Assembly (NCBI GenBank): GCA_035610835.1
Contig: CM069457.1
Location: 44,247,319 to 44,311,318, forward strand
Length of the DNA: 64,000 nucleotides
Direction of reading: 5' to 3'
From: Ophiura sarsii
Taxonomy: Eukaryota; Echinodermata; Ophiuroidea; Amphilepidida; Ophiuridae
The notes below the pieces were generated by a model. The model made no database searches. It was not told the origin of the DNA and saw only the letters and a list, made by a program, of their open reading frames with translations. The position numbers and the translations under genes are program-made. Within the stretch, counting starts at the first letter, position 1, and every line of letters starts with the position of its first letter. This document shows, piece by piece, positions 48,125-59,599 of this stretch.

Positions 48125-48440
48125 AGCTGTTAACATCAACGACAAATAACACCCCTCCCTAAAACCCCAAACACAAGCAAAACCAAAAAACACAAAACAA
48201 TCACAACTAAACCTAAAAATAAGCAAACAACAACAACAAACACCCCAAATAAACAAACAAAAACCTTAACCATAAAAACAAACAAACACCACAGCCACCT
48301 CAAAAACACCCCTCCCCAAATAAACAAACAAATACACAAACAAAACAAAAACAGCTAACAAAATCAACAAACACATTAAAACCCACCCAAACAACGCAAC
48401 AAAGATATAACGTCATACTATGATAAAAACAAAACACAAA
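48125..48440. repeat. A/C-only low-complexity stretch
   Basis: The plus strand is nearly free of G and poor in T (AACAAACAAAAACC-type). The minus-strand frames rich in Phe, Cys, Val and Leu are a product of this bias. Confidence 0.8.
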
Positions 48441-49939
48441 CAAACACGTTTTCACGATTTACCCATAATATATTTCAGCTATTGTGTGAAATATTGACCT
48501 CACGTGTGTCAAACAATAACCATGAACCCGCTACCCTACATGTTTCATTGTTCTCATGGATCGTTGGTTTTGCACGTAAAGTTTTAATAATTACTTTGAA
48601 AGTATCTGTATATAGTTAATTTACACACAAACTAACACTGTCGTCGATAATCTTTGTCAAATAATATGTGCCTGTATTCATTTACTTCCGTGTAATCGGT
48701 TAGTAGTTATGCTGAATTGTGTCATGAAAATAGCAGGTAAATGTAAATATATCAACATTTGTTCAATAGTAAGCTAATTCATGATGCCAAACATCACATT
48801 TATTATACTGATGCAGAGATTTTAAAAGATACGGATTTGATTCAAGTATAATAACAGTGTACTATAGTCATTTATCACAAATTGGTTTAATATTAAAGTG
48901 ACACTAAAACGAATTGATGTGGGTAAAGGTACTATATATTTGTAAGTCACGTTACGTACAGTTTCGCTAGTTGTCTGCATCCGATCATCACGCGGTAAGA
49001 TTAAAATGATACTACTGCCAGAACACCAATTAATGCAATACGGGGTGTATGATAAATATAGGGTGTAACAAAATAAAATCACACATACCAGGGTGGATTT
49101 TAATGTATTGGATACTGTGGTAAAGTGAAGACATGATTGGAAGCTTTAAGTAAAAAGTCAGTTGACCAATCATCACACTTTAACAGGATTCCAGGAACAT
49201 ATCAAAATCACTTGTTCTGCATGACCCCCCTGATTCCATTCGTGGGGATTTTTAACCAAAATACAAAAACAGTGAAGAGCACTAATATACCTTCGGAAAT
49301 GCTGAGAAAATGTCTTTATTCTTCATTTTTACTGATTTGTTCTGAAGAAATCTTACATGAGATGGTTTTAATGCATATCATCTTTCTAAACAAGGTAAAC
49401 ATTTTAAATTTAAATTTTTGAAAAATCTCTCTGTGCCCCTTTAAGAGCATTTGAAATGATCCTAGCGAGTGAATGGTAATGAATGAATCAAAATTGTCAT
49501 TTCAATGTATGCACTTTCCATGCGGCTATTCGTTTTACCATACAAAACAGATTTTTTGTTTCCAATTTTCAACTAATGATTTTGAACTAATCATAGGCAT
49601 GTTTGTAATTGTTTCAATGCATTTCTCATGGCGATTCCAAAATGGTAATGAAATTTAGTAATTTTGAATTTTTTGAAACATTTTGTGAATGTCGTCTGCA
49701 GACGGCTGACGCGTGGAAAGTGTTGATGTATCCATTTTTGAATAATCTAGACCGTTGCAAAACAAATTGTACAAGTTAAATTATTATATCTGCCAAACTT
49801 TTAAGATTTGATAGTTGATACGATTTGGTAATTACACTGGTCTCATGTTTTCAAATCAAAGTAGTGTGACCAGATTCATTTTCAATGAAATTGTTGTTAA
49901 TTTGTACATACTACTCTGGACACCATGCATAATGACTGT

Positions 49940-50000
49940 GTTAAAGGCATTAGGCATATTATGCGATCACATATCACATATCGCATAATATGCCTTTAAC
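49940..50000. repeat. Foldback GTTAAAGGCA...TGCCTTTAAC
   Basis: GTTAAAGGCATTAGGCATAT (49940-) pairs with ATCGCATAATATGCCTTTAAC (49980-50000) if a seven-base duplication (TTAGGCA) in the left arm loops out. Likely a tiny foldback element. Confidence 0.7.
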
Positions 50001-50392
50001 TTTTGCTCTTGGGACAACCTGTCTGAGACACTTCTGAACTGCAGACATGTCCCAACTAAACAGCTTCTTCTGTATTTGTATAGAATAGTGAGCTGTATTG
50101 GCAAAGAGTAACGAGCATCTCTAAACACCGTAAGAATATGTGTGATATGATCAAGCAACATTAGTCGGAAGTCGGATGTAAGATATAACCAAACTAATAT
50201 AATTGTTTTCTTCTGTTGTTCTGAAAAACTTTGCTCATAACTTTGAAAGTGTCCATGTATAATGGTTGTTTCTGGCAAGTGAGCTTTTTTAATATCCTCT
50301 ACAGATAAGTATAAGACTGTTATGTGATTTGATTCGATTTCAAACATATTTGGCTGGATCGCATCATATTTGTTACATGCTTGGTTTTGCAG

Positions 50393-50686
50393 GTGTCAAT
50401 CCCCCTACTTCAATATCAGCAAATACTATTCTTAGCACAAGTATACGTTTCTCGTGGTACGGGGCATCATGCCCAGACCCGTGTCCTGGAGGTATCACAA
50501 GCTACTCATGGAGACTGCAGTTTGGAGGAGACGATATTCGTAGTGAAACAACAGATGCCAATGACAGGTCAGTGACTATCCGTGAGTTGATGCCGTGTAC
50601 TGAGTATGAATTCCGTGTAGCAGCGGTATCTGCTGCTGGGATAGGGATTTACAGTGAAGGAGAGATAGCAACTACTGCAGGAGAAG
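50393..50686 (+). CDS. Gene 2: FN3 domain 1 (type A)
   Basis: Acceptor GGTTTTGCAG| and donor G|GTACAT bound 294 bases, phase 1 on both sides. The 98 codons encode an FN3 domain: B-strand tryptophan in TSIRFSWYGASC, C-strand GGITSYSWRLQF, and the E-F signature LMPCTEYEFRVAAVSAAGIG. Two cysteines near the B-C loop (SCPDPC) and one in the E-F loop (PC) suggest a disulfide that also appears in domain 3. It directly follows the signal peptide in the model, so it would be the N-terminal domain. An upstream in-frame ATG (50329) lies in the intron and is not a start. Confidence 0.85.
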
Positions 50687-51007
50687 GTACATTTTTTTTA
50701 ATTATTTTCATTACTATAAAGTTATAAAATTGTGCATGCTTTATCTATCTATTGCAATGATAATTCTCAAGTTCAAGCTATGATATCAGATTTAAGCATA
50801 CGGTTTGCCTACGAGTTGAGCTTACATGTACTTACATGCTTAAGATGGTAAATGATACAATATACGGGAAATGTTTGCGCGATTCATGGTGCGGCTGTTT
50901 ATGACTAGAGTTGGGGGAATATAAAAGTGATTGTTTACTATGCAATATGACACACATCGATGATCCCGGTCATATATATAATCATCCTGGTCTGCTTTTG
51001 AAACAAT
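50687..51007 (+). other. Gene 2 intron, left of element A copy 2
   Basis: No exon or repeat seen. Confidence 0.5.
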
Positions 51008-52217
51008 CGGCCGAGTGCACCAATGACGGGTAGCTGAAGAAAAGCGCTACCTCGCTAGTAACTGAGGCGTAACCCAAAATTTTGAGAGCGCCAATGCGGG
51101 GTAAGCTACTAGGCTAGTAACTGGCGGGTAATTTACGCTAAATGTTATACCTGACCGGACCCAAGAGTAAGTTGGGGCATAACGTGTTATGCCACAAGTC
51201 AGTCGATTCTAGCAGTCAGTAGCGTAAATTTGTTGTGAACATTGGAGGGGATGATTCGCTGATGCTGAAGGACCAATTGTGCTTGCATGCCCAGGGGGTG
51301 TCTATTTGAAGTGGAATGTGACCCCTCATAAGCTGAAAGATTTTATATTTTTGAAAATCCATTCATGCAATTTGGTGATTTTTTTAGTCAAAATTTAGAT
51401 CAACTCCTTTTGCCCATTCAAACACTAATCGCACCGACTTTGGGTCATATTTTGACCAAAATGTACTAATTGTCCAAGGATCTTAAATAATGACTAAATA
51501 AATAAACTTATTATTGTTTTTATTAATTATAAACTGATAAAGCCAAGTTCCAACATTATTGTGAGTGGAAGGGTAGAACTAGAAGAACGAACAAAAATAA
51601 AGCATAACGTGCCGTGCGTGGTCTGGGGATCGAATCGGGGTTCTGCGGTTAACAAGCGAAGGACAAGGTATCCACGCCACGGAAGTATTTGTGTTAAGAG
51701 ATGTGTTATAATTGTATATAATTGTTTCCATCGGGTGCTTGTGTTCGTCATTAAAATTGTGCTTTTTGGTGCAATGTTTGTATGTGCCCCTCGCCCAAAA
51801 TATTTGTGTAATGTCATGATAGTCCTTAATTTTGAAAAAGCGGTAAACAAACTTCGAAATTTTTGGCCATACAATGGCATCATTTTTTTCCGGATCGCAG
51901 GCCGACTCCACGTGATTCTTGATTTACACTCACCTATGACCTAGTGAGTGACACATTTTTAATATTACGGAGAACCATTCACGTCAGAATTTTACAGTAA
52001 ACTATAGGTTAACACTTGGCATATGCACCAATTAATTTTGTAAGGGGACGATGCTGATTAATGTGGATATTTACCTCGCTAGTTGCTATTCTGGTGTTAC
52101 TCGCCAGTTATGCTCTAAGAATTACATCGTTAGTAAGTTATCGTGGTTATGCTACAGTTAGAGCATAACTACTAGTTACATCCCTATTAAGTTACCCGTC
52201 ATTGGTGCACTCGGCCG
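51008..52217. mobile_element. TIR element A, copy 2 (1.2 kb, uninterrupted)
   Basis: Starts CGGCCGAGTGCACCAATGAC and ends with the inverse at 52217, inside the gene 2 intron. It matches copy 1 over its length, including the tRNA-like segment, but lacks elements B and C. Overlapping frames on both strands (51527-51944) appear in both copies without a recognisable product. Confidence 0.85.
51617..51682 (-). other. tRNA-like segment in element A (Asn-type, copy 2)
   Basis: Minus strand CGTGGCGTGGATACC, loop TTGTTAA (GTT) and ATTCGATCCCC, with pairing 5' CGTGG and 3' CCACG ends. The anticodon stem is imperfect. Same position as in copy 1. Confidence 0.45.
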
Positions 52218-53675
52218 AATATTATCATGTTTGAGTTGGTACCAGGGAGAATCCTTTGCCGCACTTATACACTTTTCTCCTGATTTTTTTTTGAGCACGT
52301 GTCATTACTATTGGGCAGTCACGTGAACATGTTGACAAAGCCACGTCAAACAACAATGAAGGTAATGTTTTTTTCCTACAAGATTTCTTGTTGGTAAATC
52401 ATAACAGATGAACTTTCAAGTAGGCCTAATGCACTTTGGACGCGTCTTCTATTAGCTTAGGTAGTAGACATTTACGCCTTTACCCATGAGCTCCAATATA
52501 AAATTGAACATGAACATTATTTATACGTTTACATCTGACCAATGTTACCATAGCTTTATCTGGGTTCTAATGAATAGTCTGAGCAACCAGTTTTGCACTA
52601 TACTGTCTTATTGTTTTATTTTACAACAACCTGCATAGATGAGTGTAATATTTCTTTTCATTTAACAACAATTGTTTAAATATTAAACATTTTAGCAGCG
52701 TACATTTTAACATGTTGCAACTGTGTTAATGACTTTACTAGGATGATGACGTGAGGGCTGCATAGGTTTATCAGGGATCAGTTAAGCCCTGATATATGAG
52801 TCTCCGTGATTGATGAGGATAATTATAGTACTTACTTGTATGTGGATGTTTCCGAAACGACCTGTTTCATTTAACAAATCTTGGTGTGGATTGATGATAA
52901 TCTGTGAGGTCGGTTTGGTTTTTAGATTATTTGGCAGCAAGCAGTAGATCCTCACAAGACTTAGAATATATTGCCCCTCATCTATTTTCATTGTCCTGCC
53001 ATGCATCCTTATAATTATCGCAATTACTTCTTTAATCCAGCGTTTCTACTTAATATTAGCCTCTCTGCCTAAAACCCCTCCAGTTTATTGTTTTATTTGT
53101 GTCCATGATATAGGCAGGGACATCATTTTGTGGATAGTTAATTGAGAACCCTTTTGACCTGCTCTAGTGCGAACCGCTCCCCGCTTTTTTCATATGTCTT
53201 ATTCCAACTCACTTCCCGGATGTTACACTAGTTTCAAGCACTCCACTCTCCAACCTCTTACCTTTTGATCCAATACGATTGGGTCTGTTGGCGGATTTTA
53301 TTGTCAGTATCTTTTAAATGCATGTATGCTGGTGGCTTTTCTGGATAACATTACCTTAATTGTTCAGATGTCATACCTTATTATTGTTAATGCCTCTCCA
53401 AAGCTTCTGATATTGAAGATAATACATATTCTGCCATTGAGTGTCATGATTGTATGAATATATTTTGTCAGTATGCATTCCGTTTGTGTTCTTTATCTGC
53501 TACATTAGACTCAGCACCATTCATCAATATGCCTGCATGCTTCTTTCTTTGACTTATTGTTTCTCCCTATGTAGAATTTTAATTTTCTGTCCTGGCAATT
53601 AAGTGATAAGATTTTCTTGTCGCTTGGTGTATTTTCAATTATTTAGTAACAGGTATCTGTATCTTTGTTTTGCAG
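52218..53675 (+). other. Gene 2 intron, right of element A copy 2
   Basis: No further FN3-like exon or repeat family recognised. Confidence 0.5.
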
Positions 53676-53984
53676 CACCTGGTACGGTTACAGGCTTAGA
53701 TAGATATGATGAAACCAGAAACTCAATCCGAATCAAATGGAATGCTCCATCCAGCTCTTGTGTACCAACCAGTTATACTATAGAATACAGACTGACTAAT
53801 CGAGACCAATGTGAACCAATAATAGATGGACCACGGATGTCAGTTACAGCCGCTGTAACTTCCATCCCATCAAAAACCATCAATGGTCTGCTATCATATT
53901 CAACATATGAGTTGTATGTGTATGCTGTTAATGGTAATGGACAAGGACCTGAAGCAAGCATGATAACAACAACATATGTGGATA
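53676..53984 (+). CDS. Gene 2: FN3 domain 2 (type B)
   Basis: Acceptor CTTTGTTTTGCAG| and consensus donor A|GTAAGT bound 309 bases, phase 1-1. The domain starts APGTVTGLDRYDE, has the tryptophan in IRIKWNAPSSSC, the C-strand TSYTIEYRLTNRDQC and the E-F block LLSYSTYELYVYAVNGNGQG. The phrase EYRLxNRDQC recurs in domain 4 and defines a second FN3 type. Its cysteine could pair with the one in SSC. Two decayed exon copies follow within 0.7 kb. Confidence 0.9.
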
Positions 53985-54019
53985 GTAAGTATATGGGTTG
54001 TTTCTATACTCACTCTGCA

Positions 54020-54288
54020 GGGCTTCCCGTTCTTGAAACCCTGAATCCAGCTCCTGTGCAGCAACCGGCTACATTGTAGAATACAGACTGACTAATCGAG
54101 ATCAATTTGAACAAATCATAGATGGACCACACGGATGTTAGGTGATATTGTAATTGTAATTTTTAGAATACCATCAGTGATCTGTTTCCATACTCAACGT
54201 ATGAGGTGTATATGTATGCTGTCAATAGTTATGGAAATGGACCTGCATTAAGCTTAACAGCAATGGCACACTTGGATTGTAAGGGTCT
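54020..54288 (+). pseudogene. Decayed FN3 type B exon
   Basis: GTAGAATACAGACTGACTAA, TCGAGATCAATTTGAACAAA and CATACTCAACGTATGAGGTG follow the order of exon 53676-53984 (reading EYRLTNRDQ, then YSTYEVYMYAVNSYGNGP in a later frame). In-frame stops, a shift near 54140 and loss of the N-terminal third show it is dead. A GTAAGG donor-like end survives at 54280. It is a tandem duplicate of the preceding exon. Confidence 0.85.
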
Positions 54289-54609
54289 GGTTTGTTTCCA
54301 TACTCTGAAATTAAGCTCGGGTTCGTAGCTCGGTGGTAGTTAGTATGTATATGAGCATTACGTATGTGAAAAACTCAACTTCTGAACAAAATTGAGGGCT
54401 CCCTCCATGAAGGATCTCTTAATGCCCCTTTAACTGCGTGTCAAAGTTCTATTCTACCTATTTTGTTCTTCTCTGAAAAAGTAACTATAATTATTTACTT
54501 AAAAGGCCATGCGTAATTGCTTTTTGTTATTGTTACCACAACCACGTGGTCTTCTGAAGACCACGCCCTCCCTAACTGCTCCGAAATGTTGAATGAAATA
54601 CTCTTAATG

Positions 54610-54674
54610 TTATCATATTTATTTTTTCAGGACCCTCTGCAGCACCTGATAATATGACTGTCACGTCTACATGA
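54610..54674 (+). pseudogene. Truncated copy of the FN3 domain 3 exon start
   Basis: ATTTTTTCAG|GACCCTCTGC, AGCACCTGATAATATGACTG and TCACGTCTAC match 54800-54862 (acceptor plus first 14 codons of the next exon) almost base for base, then similarity stops at about 54671, followed by TGA. A broken duplicate with its splice acceptor still intact. Confidence 0.85.
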
Positions 54675-54818
54675 AACTAAGAATTCATATTCAATAATAA
54701 TTAGCATACAGCCTGTACATTGTATCATACTCGTGCGTAACTTACAATGCAAAAATCAGAAACCGTTTATTCTTACTTTTCGATTTGTTCAATGGGATGT
54801 GTTATCATCATTTTTCAG

Positions 54819-55115
54819 TACCCTCTGCTGCACCTGATAATGTGACAGTCACGTCTACTAGCCGTCATAGTCTAAGTTTCTCCTGGGGTAAGGTGCCATG
54901 TGGCAACAGACACGGTGTTATACAACGGTACGAGTACCGCCTTAGGCGAGGGACGTCAACATTATCAAGTAACAACAACTTATCAGACAGAATGGTAACC
55001 ATCCCGTCAGGTCTGTCACCTTGTTCAAACTACATTTTCAGCGTCAGAGCTAGGAACGACCTAGGTGTCTCCAATACATGGAGTAATGAAATTGAAGCAG
55101 TAACTTCAGGTGCAG
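54819..55115 (+). CDS. Gene 2: FN3 domain 3 (type A)
   Basis: Acceptor CATTTTTCAG| and donor G|GTAGGT bound 297 bases, phase 1-1. It encodes VPSAAPDNVTVTSTSRHSLS, the tryptophan FSWGKVPCGNRHGVIQRYEY, and GLSPCSNYIFSVRARNDLGV. The cysteine pair PCG...SPCSNY repeats that of domain 1, so 1 and 3 are one subtype. The truncated copy at 54610 shows that its 5' border was recently duplicated. Confidence 0.9.
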
Positions 55116-55343
55116 GTAGGTGTTGTCATTGCCATTTAAAAAAAAGGAAAACTTATAGTTTTCAAAACATCCAGGTAATTTTCTCAGTTTAGATAAGGTC
55201 ATAAAACTTCATAATGCTGTGTGCTTTAATGCGATCTTCCCCATGTGTTAATGCATTATTTGCCATTGGTGTTATTCCTATAGGATGGGTTGTTAAAACT
55301 GTAATCTCAAAAGTATGCGTTTGATTTTTATTCATGTTGACAG
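55116..55343 (+). other. Gene 2 intron (228 bp)
   Basis: The shortest intron of gene 2; joins the type A exon 54819-55115 to the type B exon 55344-55619. No element inside. Confidence 0.7.
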
Positions 55344-55619
55344 TTGACGCCTTGACCATAGTACCCCAATCTTCCACTGAGCTAACTGTATCCTGGAGGG
55401 TACCATCAGATTTATGCATTCTTTATGCAGAGTATATGGTTGAATATCGCTTAATAAATCGGGACCAATGCCGGGAATTAGATAACGGCGAAGTACAACC
55501 TGGAACGGTATCTGAATTAAGTGCTACCCTCACAGGCCTGTTGCCATTTTCAACATATGAAGTTTCTGTGAGAGTTGGAATGAGTGTTGCAACAGAATTG
55601 GCTACAACACAAGGCTCTA
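55344..55619 (+). CDS. Gene 2: FN3 domain 4 (type B)
   Basis: Acceptor TTCATGTTGACAG| and consensus donor A|GTAAGT bound 276 bases, phase 1-1. It encodes VDALTIVPQSSTELTVSWRV, then AEYMVEYRLINRDQCRELDN and LLPFSTYEVSVRVGMSVATE. EYRLINRDQC marks it as the same type as domain 2. The region after the F strand is shorter than in domain 2 and lacks the usual G-x-G turn, so the F-G hairpin may be reduced. Confidence 0.9.
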
Positions 55620-56739
55620 GTAAGTATATGAACTTTTAAAGGTTGCAAACGAGTCATAAAGCAGGAAGGCATATTATGTAAAGAGGAATGAAAGCTTCGT
55701 TTGTGTCATGCATATGCACATCTTGCACTTTGCTTTAGATTTTGTGTATGATTTGTTATGACATATACTATCAATTTATTTGGTTCTACCTATAAGTAAG
55801 ATATTCATGAAATCACCAATGTATTAAACCTATTTAAAACCGCTGCCACCATATGAAAGTTGATGTAGCCAAGCAATGCATTCCAACTCTTTACATTACA
55901 CAAACACTTGAGTCGAACTCAAAGTAAAGCAACAAGAGGCAGTTTCTTCTATTTTTACATATTTTCTGAATTTCGTAGAAAATATTGCAGCAATTAGTAT
56001 AGCGCTGAATCTTGATTTTCAAAAGTCAGTTTACGTGTAACTTTTCTCGCACGGAGTTTAAATTGAATACATTTTAAATTTCATTCATCAATCGTAAGTA
56101 CGCACAAATCTCTTATCTGCGCTGTGATTGACCAATAATACATTATTGTGAGCGAAGGCAATACAATTCGTAACGTGATTGGTCCAAACGCAAAACATCG
56201 AACAACTTTGATTGACAGAAAGGTAAGTGGTTTCAACGGAATGCGAAACCGCATCTTTCAAAACTGAACAGCTGATATCGTACTCATCGATAATAACATA
56301 TAATCGTTTCCTTTTGTACGATTCTACTTTATTATTACAGATTGGAACACTTGTTTATTGTTCACAAAATAGTCACATTTCCGTAAACTAATGCTTTCAG
56401 AAAAAAGTGGAACTTTTCAAAATCCCATGCAAGTTTGTTGGCATAAACTTCACCCATAATTGGACGTTTTTAGAGATTGAAACAATTATGAAGAGAGGAA
56501 AACGCTTGTGTACCCACACACGATTTTCCATTTTTCAATATCTTGTTAAATTTGTCTTAATGTAAGACAGTCACATGATAATGTTTGATGCTTTCAGAAA
56601 AAGTGGCACTTTCAAAGATTCGTAGAAGTTTTGACTATTCAAGCATTATTTTTCATTACAAATCTGTGACGCATTGGTACAGGGTGTCCATGGATTCTGC
56701 ATGGAAGTTTACACTACCTTCAAACCCCCAACCAATGGA
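55620..56739 (+). other. Gene 2 intron
   Basis: No repeat family recognised; no exon seen. TTTCAGAAAAAAGTGGAACTTTTCA (56396-) is partly repeated at 56594. Confidence 0.45.
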
Positions 56740-57020
56740 CAACTAGTGCCAAGAAAGCTTTCGACTCTATAAACATGAACGTTATGTTTGCTGGACTTCG
56801 ACATTATGGAATCCCAAAAGCTCTAGTCGACGCCATAGGTGTACTGTACAACAACTCGTAGGATGCTGTGATGGTCGATGACCACGGCTGTATCTCATGA
56901 AGAAAGCCACATCAGATCTTGACTCAGGAGTTGTGACACATCCACGTCGATCTAGGCGTCATACTGACGTGGTTCTAAACGCGACCTAGACTTTGCTTTG
57001 CTCGAAGCAACAATTCCGCG
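56740..57020 (+). mobile_element. LINE reverse transcriptase fragment in a gene 2 intron
   Basis: AKKAFDSINMNVMFAGLRHY and GIPKALVDAIGVLYNNS form the first aspartate block of a non-LTR reverse transcriptase. A stop follows. Further on, DLDFA runs directly into LLEATIPRAQTQLT, where family members carry FADD before this point, so the catalytic DD pair is deleted. Dead fragment, same strand as gene 2. Confidence 0.75.
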
Positions 57021-57302
57021 CGCTCAGACGCAGCTGACAAACACTATCTGACCTATATACAACGCTTACTAATGTACTTTTTTTAACCCTTTACGTTTGT
57101 GCAAGGCCTAATTTGTGGGTGGTCAGAGAAACATGATGAGTTTAACAAGATGAACTAATTTGCTCATGAAAGTACTAGTTATACAGATTTTGGGAATGAA
57201 GGAGTAATTACTTGTTGACCTTTATTAGTTATTTTCTTGGTTGTCAAAAGGAATTGTTTTGCAAAATATGTAATTTAAAATCTATCTATTTCATGTTGAC
57301 AG

Positions 57303-57602
57303 CCCCAACTGGTGGCCCACATAACCTTAATGCTGTGGCTACTAACAGCAGTGTGACATTTACTTGGAGTGAGCCTCCCTGTGGACAAAGAAATGGCATC
57401 ATTACTGGTTACACATACTCATTTATAGAGGGCAACAGTAGAGCCAAACGTGCCGTGAATGTTGAGGATGAGACTACAACTGAAATGACGGTGACATTTA
57501 CAGACCTAGATATATACACAGAGTATACATTCACTATAGCAGCTGAAACTGCTGCTGGGAAAGGAGCGGACACTACTATGACGTATAGAACACGTGCTGG
57601 AG
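57303..57602 (+). CDS. Gene 2: FN3 domain 5 (type A), last exon seen
   Basis: Acceptor TTTCATGTTGACAG| (very like that of domain 4) begins 300 bases in phase 1. It encodes APTGGPHNLNAVATNSSVTF, the tryptophan block FTWSEPPCGQRNGIITGYTY and LDIYTEYTFTIAAETAAGKG. PCG is kept but the second cysteine of the type A pair is replaced (DIYTEY). The likely donor G|GTATAT is weak. If unused, the frame reads on for six codons to TAA at 57617, with AATAAA at 57822, which would make a secreted five-FN3 protein. If used, the next exon is outside or was not recognised. Confidence 0.85.
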
Positions 57603-57821
57603 GTATATGTTCATATTAAATTGAAAAATAAGATGTAATCATAACCCACATCTAAGAAACAATTGAGGGTTTCATGAATGTTAGTTACCACCCTAGTCAA
57701 CAAAAGACATGAAAAGAGATTATGAATCTTTTTACTGAAGTAACCTATTGTGTGATAATTTAACCGATCATATCAGTCTTCATCGATCTAGCAACTGCAA
57801 TAATAACCTGATATGCTGGTC

Positions 57822-57827
57822 AATAAA
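57822..57827 (+). promoter_or_regulatory. Candidate poly(A) signal AATAAA
   Basis: Lies 203 bases after the in-frame stop that follows domain 5 of gene 2. Relevant only if the weak donor at 57603 is not used. Confidence 0.3.
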
Positions 57828-58069
57828 GAGCGGCTAATGAATGTTAGTGATTGTGAAATGGTTAATCCTAAACATGGAATATCTGAAGTAGTTAGTTTAT
57901 CCTAAGCATGGGAAACTGAAATGAAAGACCGCCCTTATTCTTGTTTAAGGTTTCCCTACACTCTCCCATAATTATATCACACTACGCCCAAACGTGGTAA
58001 GTATAAGACAAACATTCTAGAAATAAGACATCGAACCAAATGATACCAGAGAAGAAACGGTGATCAATA
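57828..58069. other. No gene seen
   Basis: Spacer; no membrane or tail exon in the phase expected for gene 2. Confidence 0.4.
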
Positions 58070-58200
58070 TGTGTGTAAGCCCATAAATGCCAACGTTATG
58101 CCGACGTTTAATGGACGTCCTGAATAAGACACGACGTCCAGCCGACTGAACTGATCAAAAGCCGACGTCGGGCCGACGTATCTGTGTTACCTGGGATATA
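58070..58200. repeat. Short copy of the ACGTCGG family
   Basis: GCCGACGTTTAATGGACGTC and GCCGACGTCGGGCCGACGTA end in TCTGTGTTACCTGGGAT, the same terminus as at 35693-35730. Confidence 0.7.
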
Positions 58201-58765
58201 CAGCTTAGGCCTTAATGTTAAGACTTAAGACCAACAAATCTAGGTAATTTGAATTACTTTTAAAAAAGTGAAACTAATCTAGTATTTTCAAAGTTCTTGG
58301 TCTTTAATAGTCTTGTATGTCTTTTTTCAGTTGTGCATGTCTTAGGTGTTCACGTTAGTGCACAGGACAGCCTAGAATATATTACCGTCCTAGATTAATA
58401 CAACACATATCAAACAATGGTGTGTTTCATTTAAATGTATCCATCTTAGTAAAGCATAGAACAATTTAAATCATTTAGCATATTTACAACACATCCATAC
58501 ATTGTTTAGTTTGGTATGACGAGACAAAACATTTGAATACCATTTGAAGTAATTCGGACATTCCGATTGGTTTTGGGTTTTATAATAATATCTGATAAAA
58601 ATTCCATTGAAATGGAATGGGGGCGCTCCAAAAGAAAGAAGCATGTTTTGTAACCATCTTCTGAAGCATCTGTTGCAAACCAAGATACCAGGAAATGGTG
58701 TACCGTATGTATTTTCCATAATTTAAACCAAAGTACAAATCAAAACACCCCAGTCCAAAACAGTA

Positions 58766-58766
<1 letters not shown>

Positions 58767-58810
<44 letters not shown>
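58767..58810. repeat. G44 homopolymer
   Basis: Forty-four consecutive G. Its length may be imprecise because such runs are hard to sequence. Quadruplex-forming in principle. Confidence 0.9.
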
Positions 58811-58812
<2 letters not shown>

Positions 58813-59599
58813 GTTTGGTCCAGGAATTGCTATAATACTAATTAAAATGGCATTCCGAGTATGGTTATCCATATTGACATTTCATTAAATCAACCCAGGA
58901 ATTATTATTATATATTATATAACCCGAAACTCAAACATCCACAACTAACCACTTATTAGACAACCCCCAACAATTGGGAGATTTTTTCTCCTTAATAGTC
59001 AAACCAGGGAGGTGTAGTTGACACCTCCCTGGTCAAACCATCTGTGATCAAATAAGATAAGCTATTATGTATCTGTGGGGAGTTTAATAAACATCTCTCT
59101 AAATGAATCATCAACTTCTATGCATCAACTAAACAAATATAGCTTTGACTCTAGCACAGACTGCGGATACTGTTAAAACAAACTGCATAGGTGCATGGAA
59201 TTTACAAAAGACTACAAACATGGCGCCCCCCACGTATGTCTAGAAAGACCTAAATGTGTAAGTTTTTGCAATCCCATGCTATAGGGTGGCTTTGCCCCCC
59301 CCCCCCCCCCCAAAAAAAAAAAACCCCGGATGAATGTGACTCTTTCACTAACTAGTTGTACATGTCTTCCTTAGAACAATATTACATGTATGTACAATTC
59401 TAAATATATTATCCAGTCCTCATTAATCGTTTGACAACTTTCACACCCGTTAAAATAACCAATATATAAAAAGAGAAACTTAAAGCATATATTTTTGTAT
59501 TAGTTTTCAATAAACAAATCACCCTCATCTCATAGTCGCCAAAAATTAGCAAAAGGGTTATCTTTCGAACCTGCATTTTCAAGTTTTCAACAAGCACTA
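58811..59599. other. No gene seen; hairpin at 59003-59033
   Basis: ACCAGGGAGGTGT (59003-59015) and ACACCTCCCTGGT (59021-59033) are perfect arms with a five-base loop, matching the hairpin at 10711-10737. A C-run and A-run lie at 59297-59322. Confidence 0.6.

Larger units (their letters stand above)
47219..50392 (+). other. Gene 2 first intron
   Basis: Contains a strand-biased stretch made almost only of A and C (48125-48440), a foldback at 49940-50000 and a lone AGGGTGTAACAAAATAAAAT near 49060 resembling a mariner end. Open frames at 47461-47730 and 49137-49421 show no domain and no fitting phase. Confidence 0.5.

Noticed and set aside
48050..48348. Cys/Phe-rich minus-strand ORFs
   Set aside because: Caused by the A/C-only stretch on the plus strand.
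49060..49100. Second mariner MITE
   Set aside because: Only one end-like sequence (AGGGTGTAACAAAATAAAAT) was found; no inverted partner or TA pair.
50329..50392. ATG upstream of FN3 domain 1 as a start codon
   Set aside because: It lies before a good splice acceptor, and the 24-codon signal-peptide exon at 47146 matches in phase. The same reasoning applies to ATGs before the other FN3 exons and at 586.
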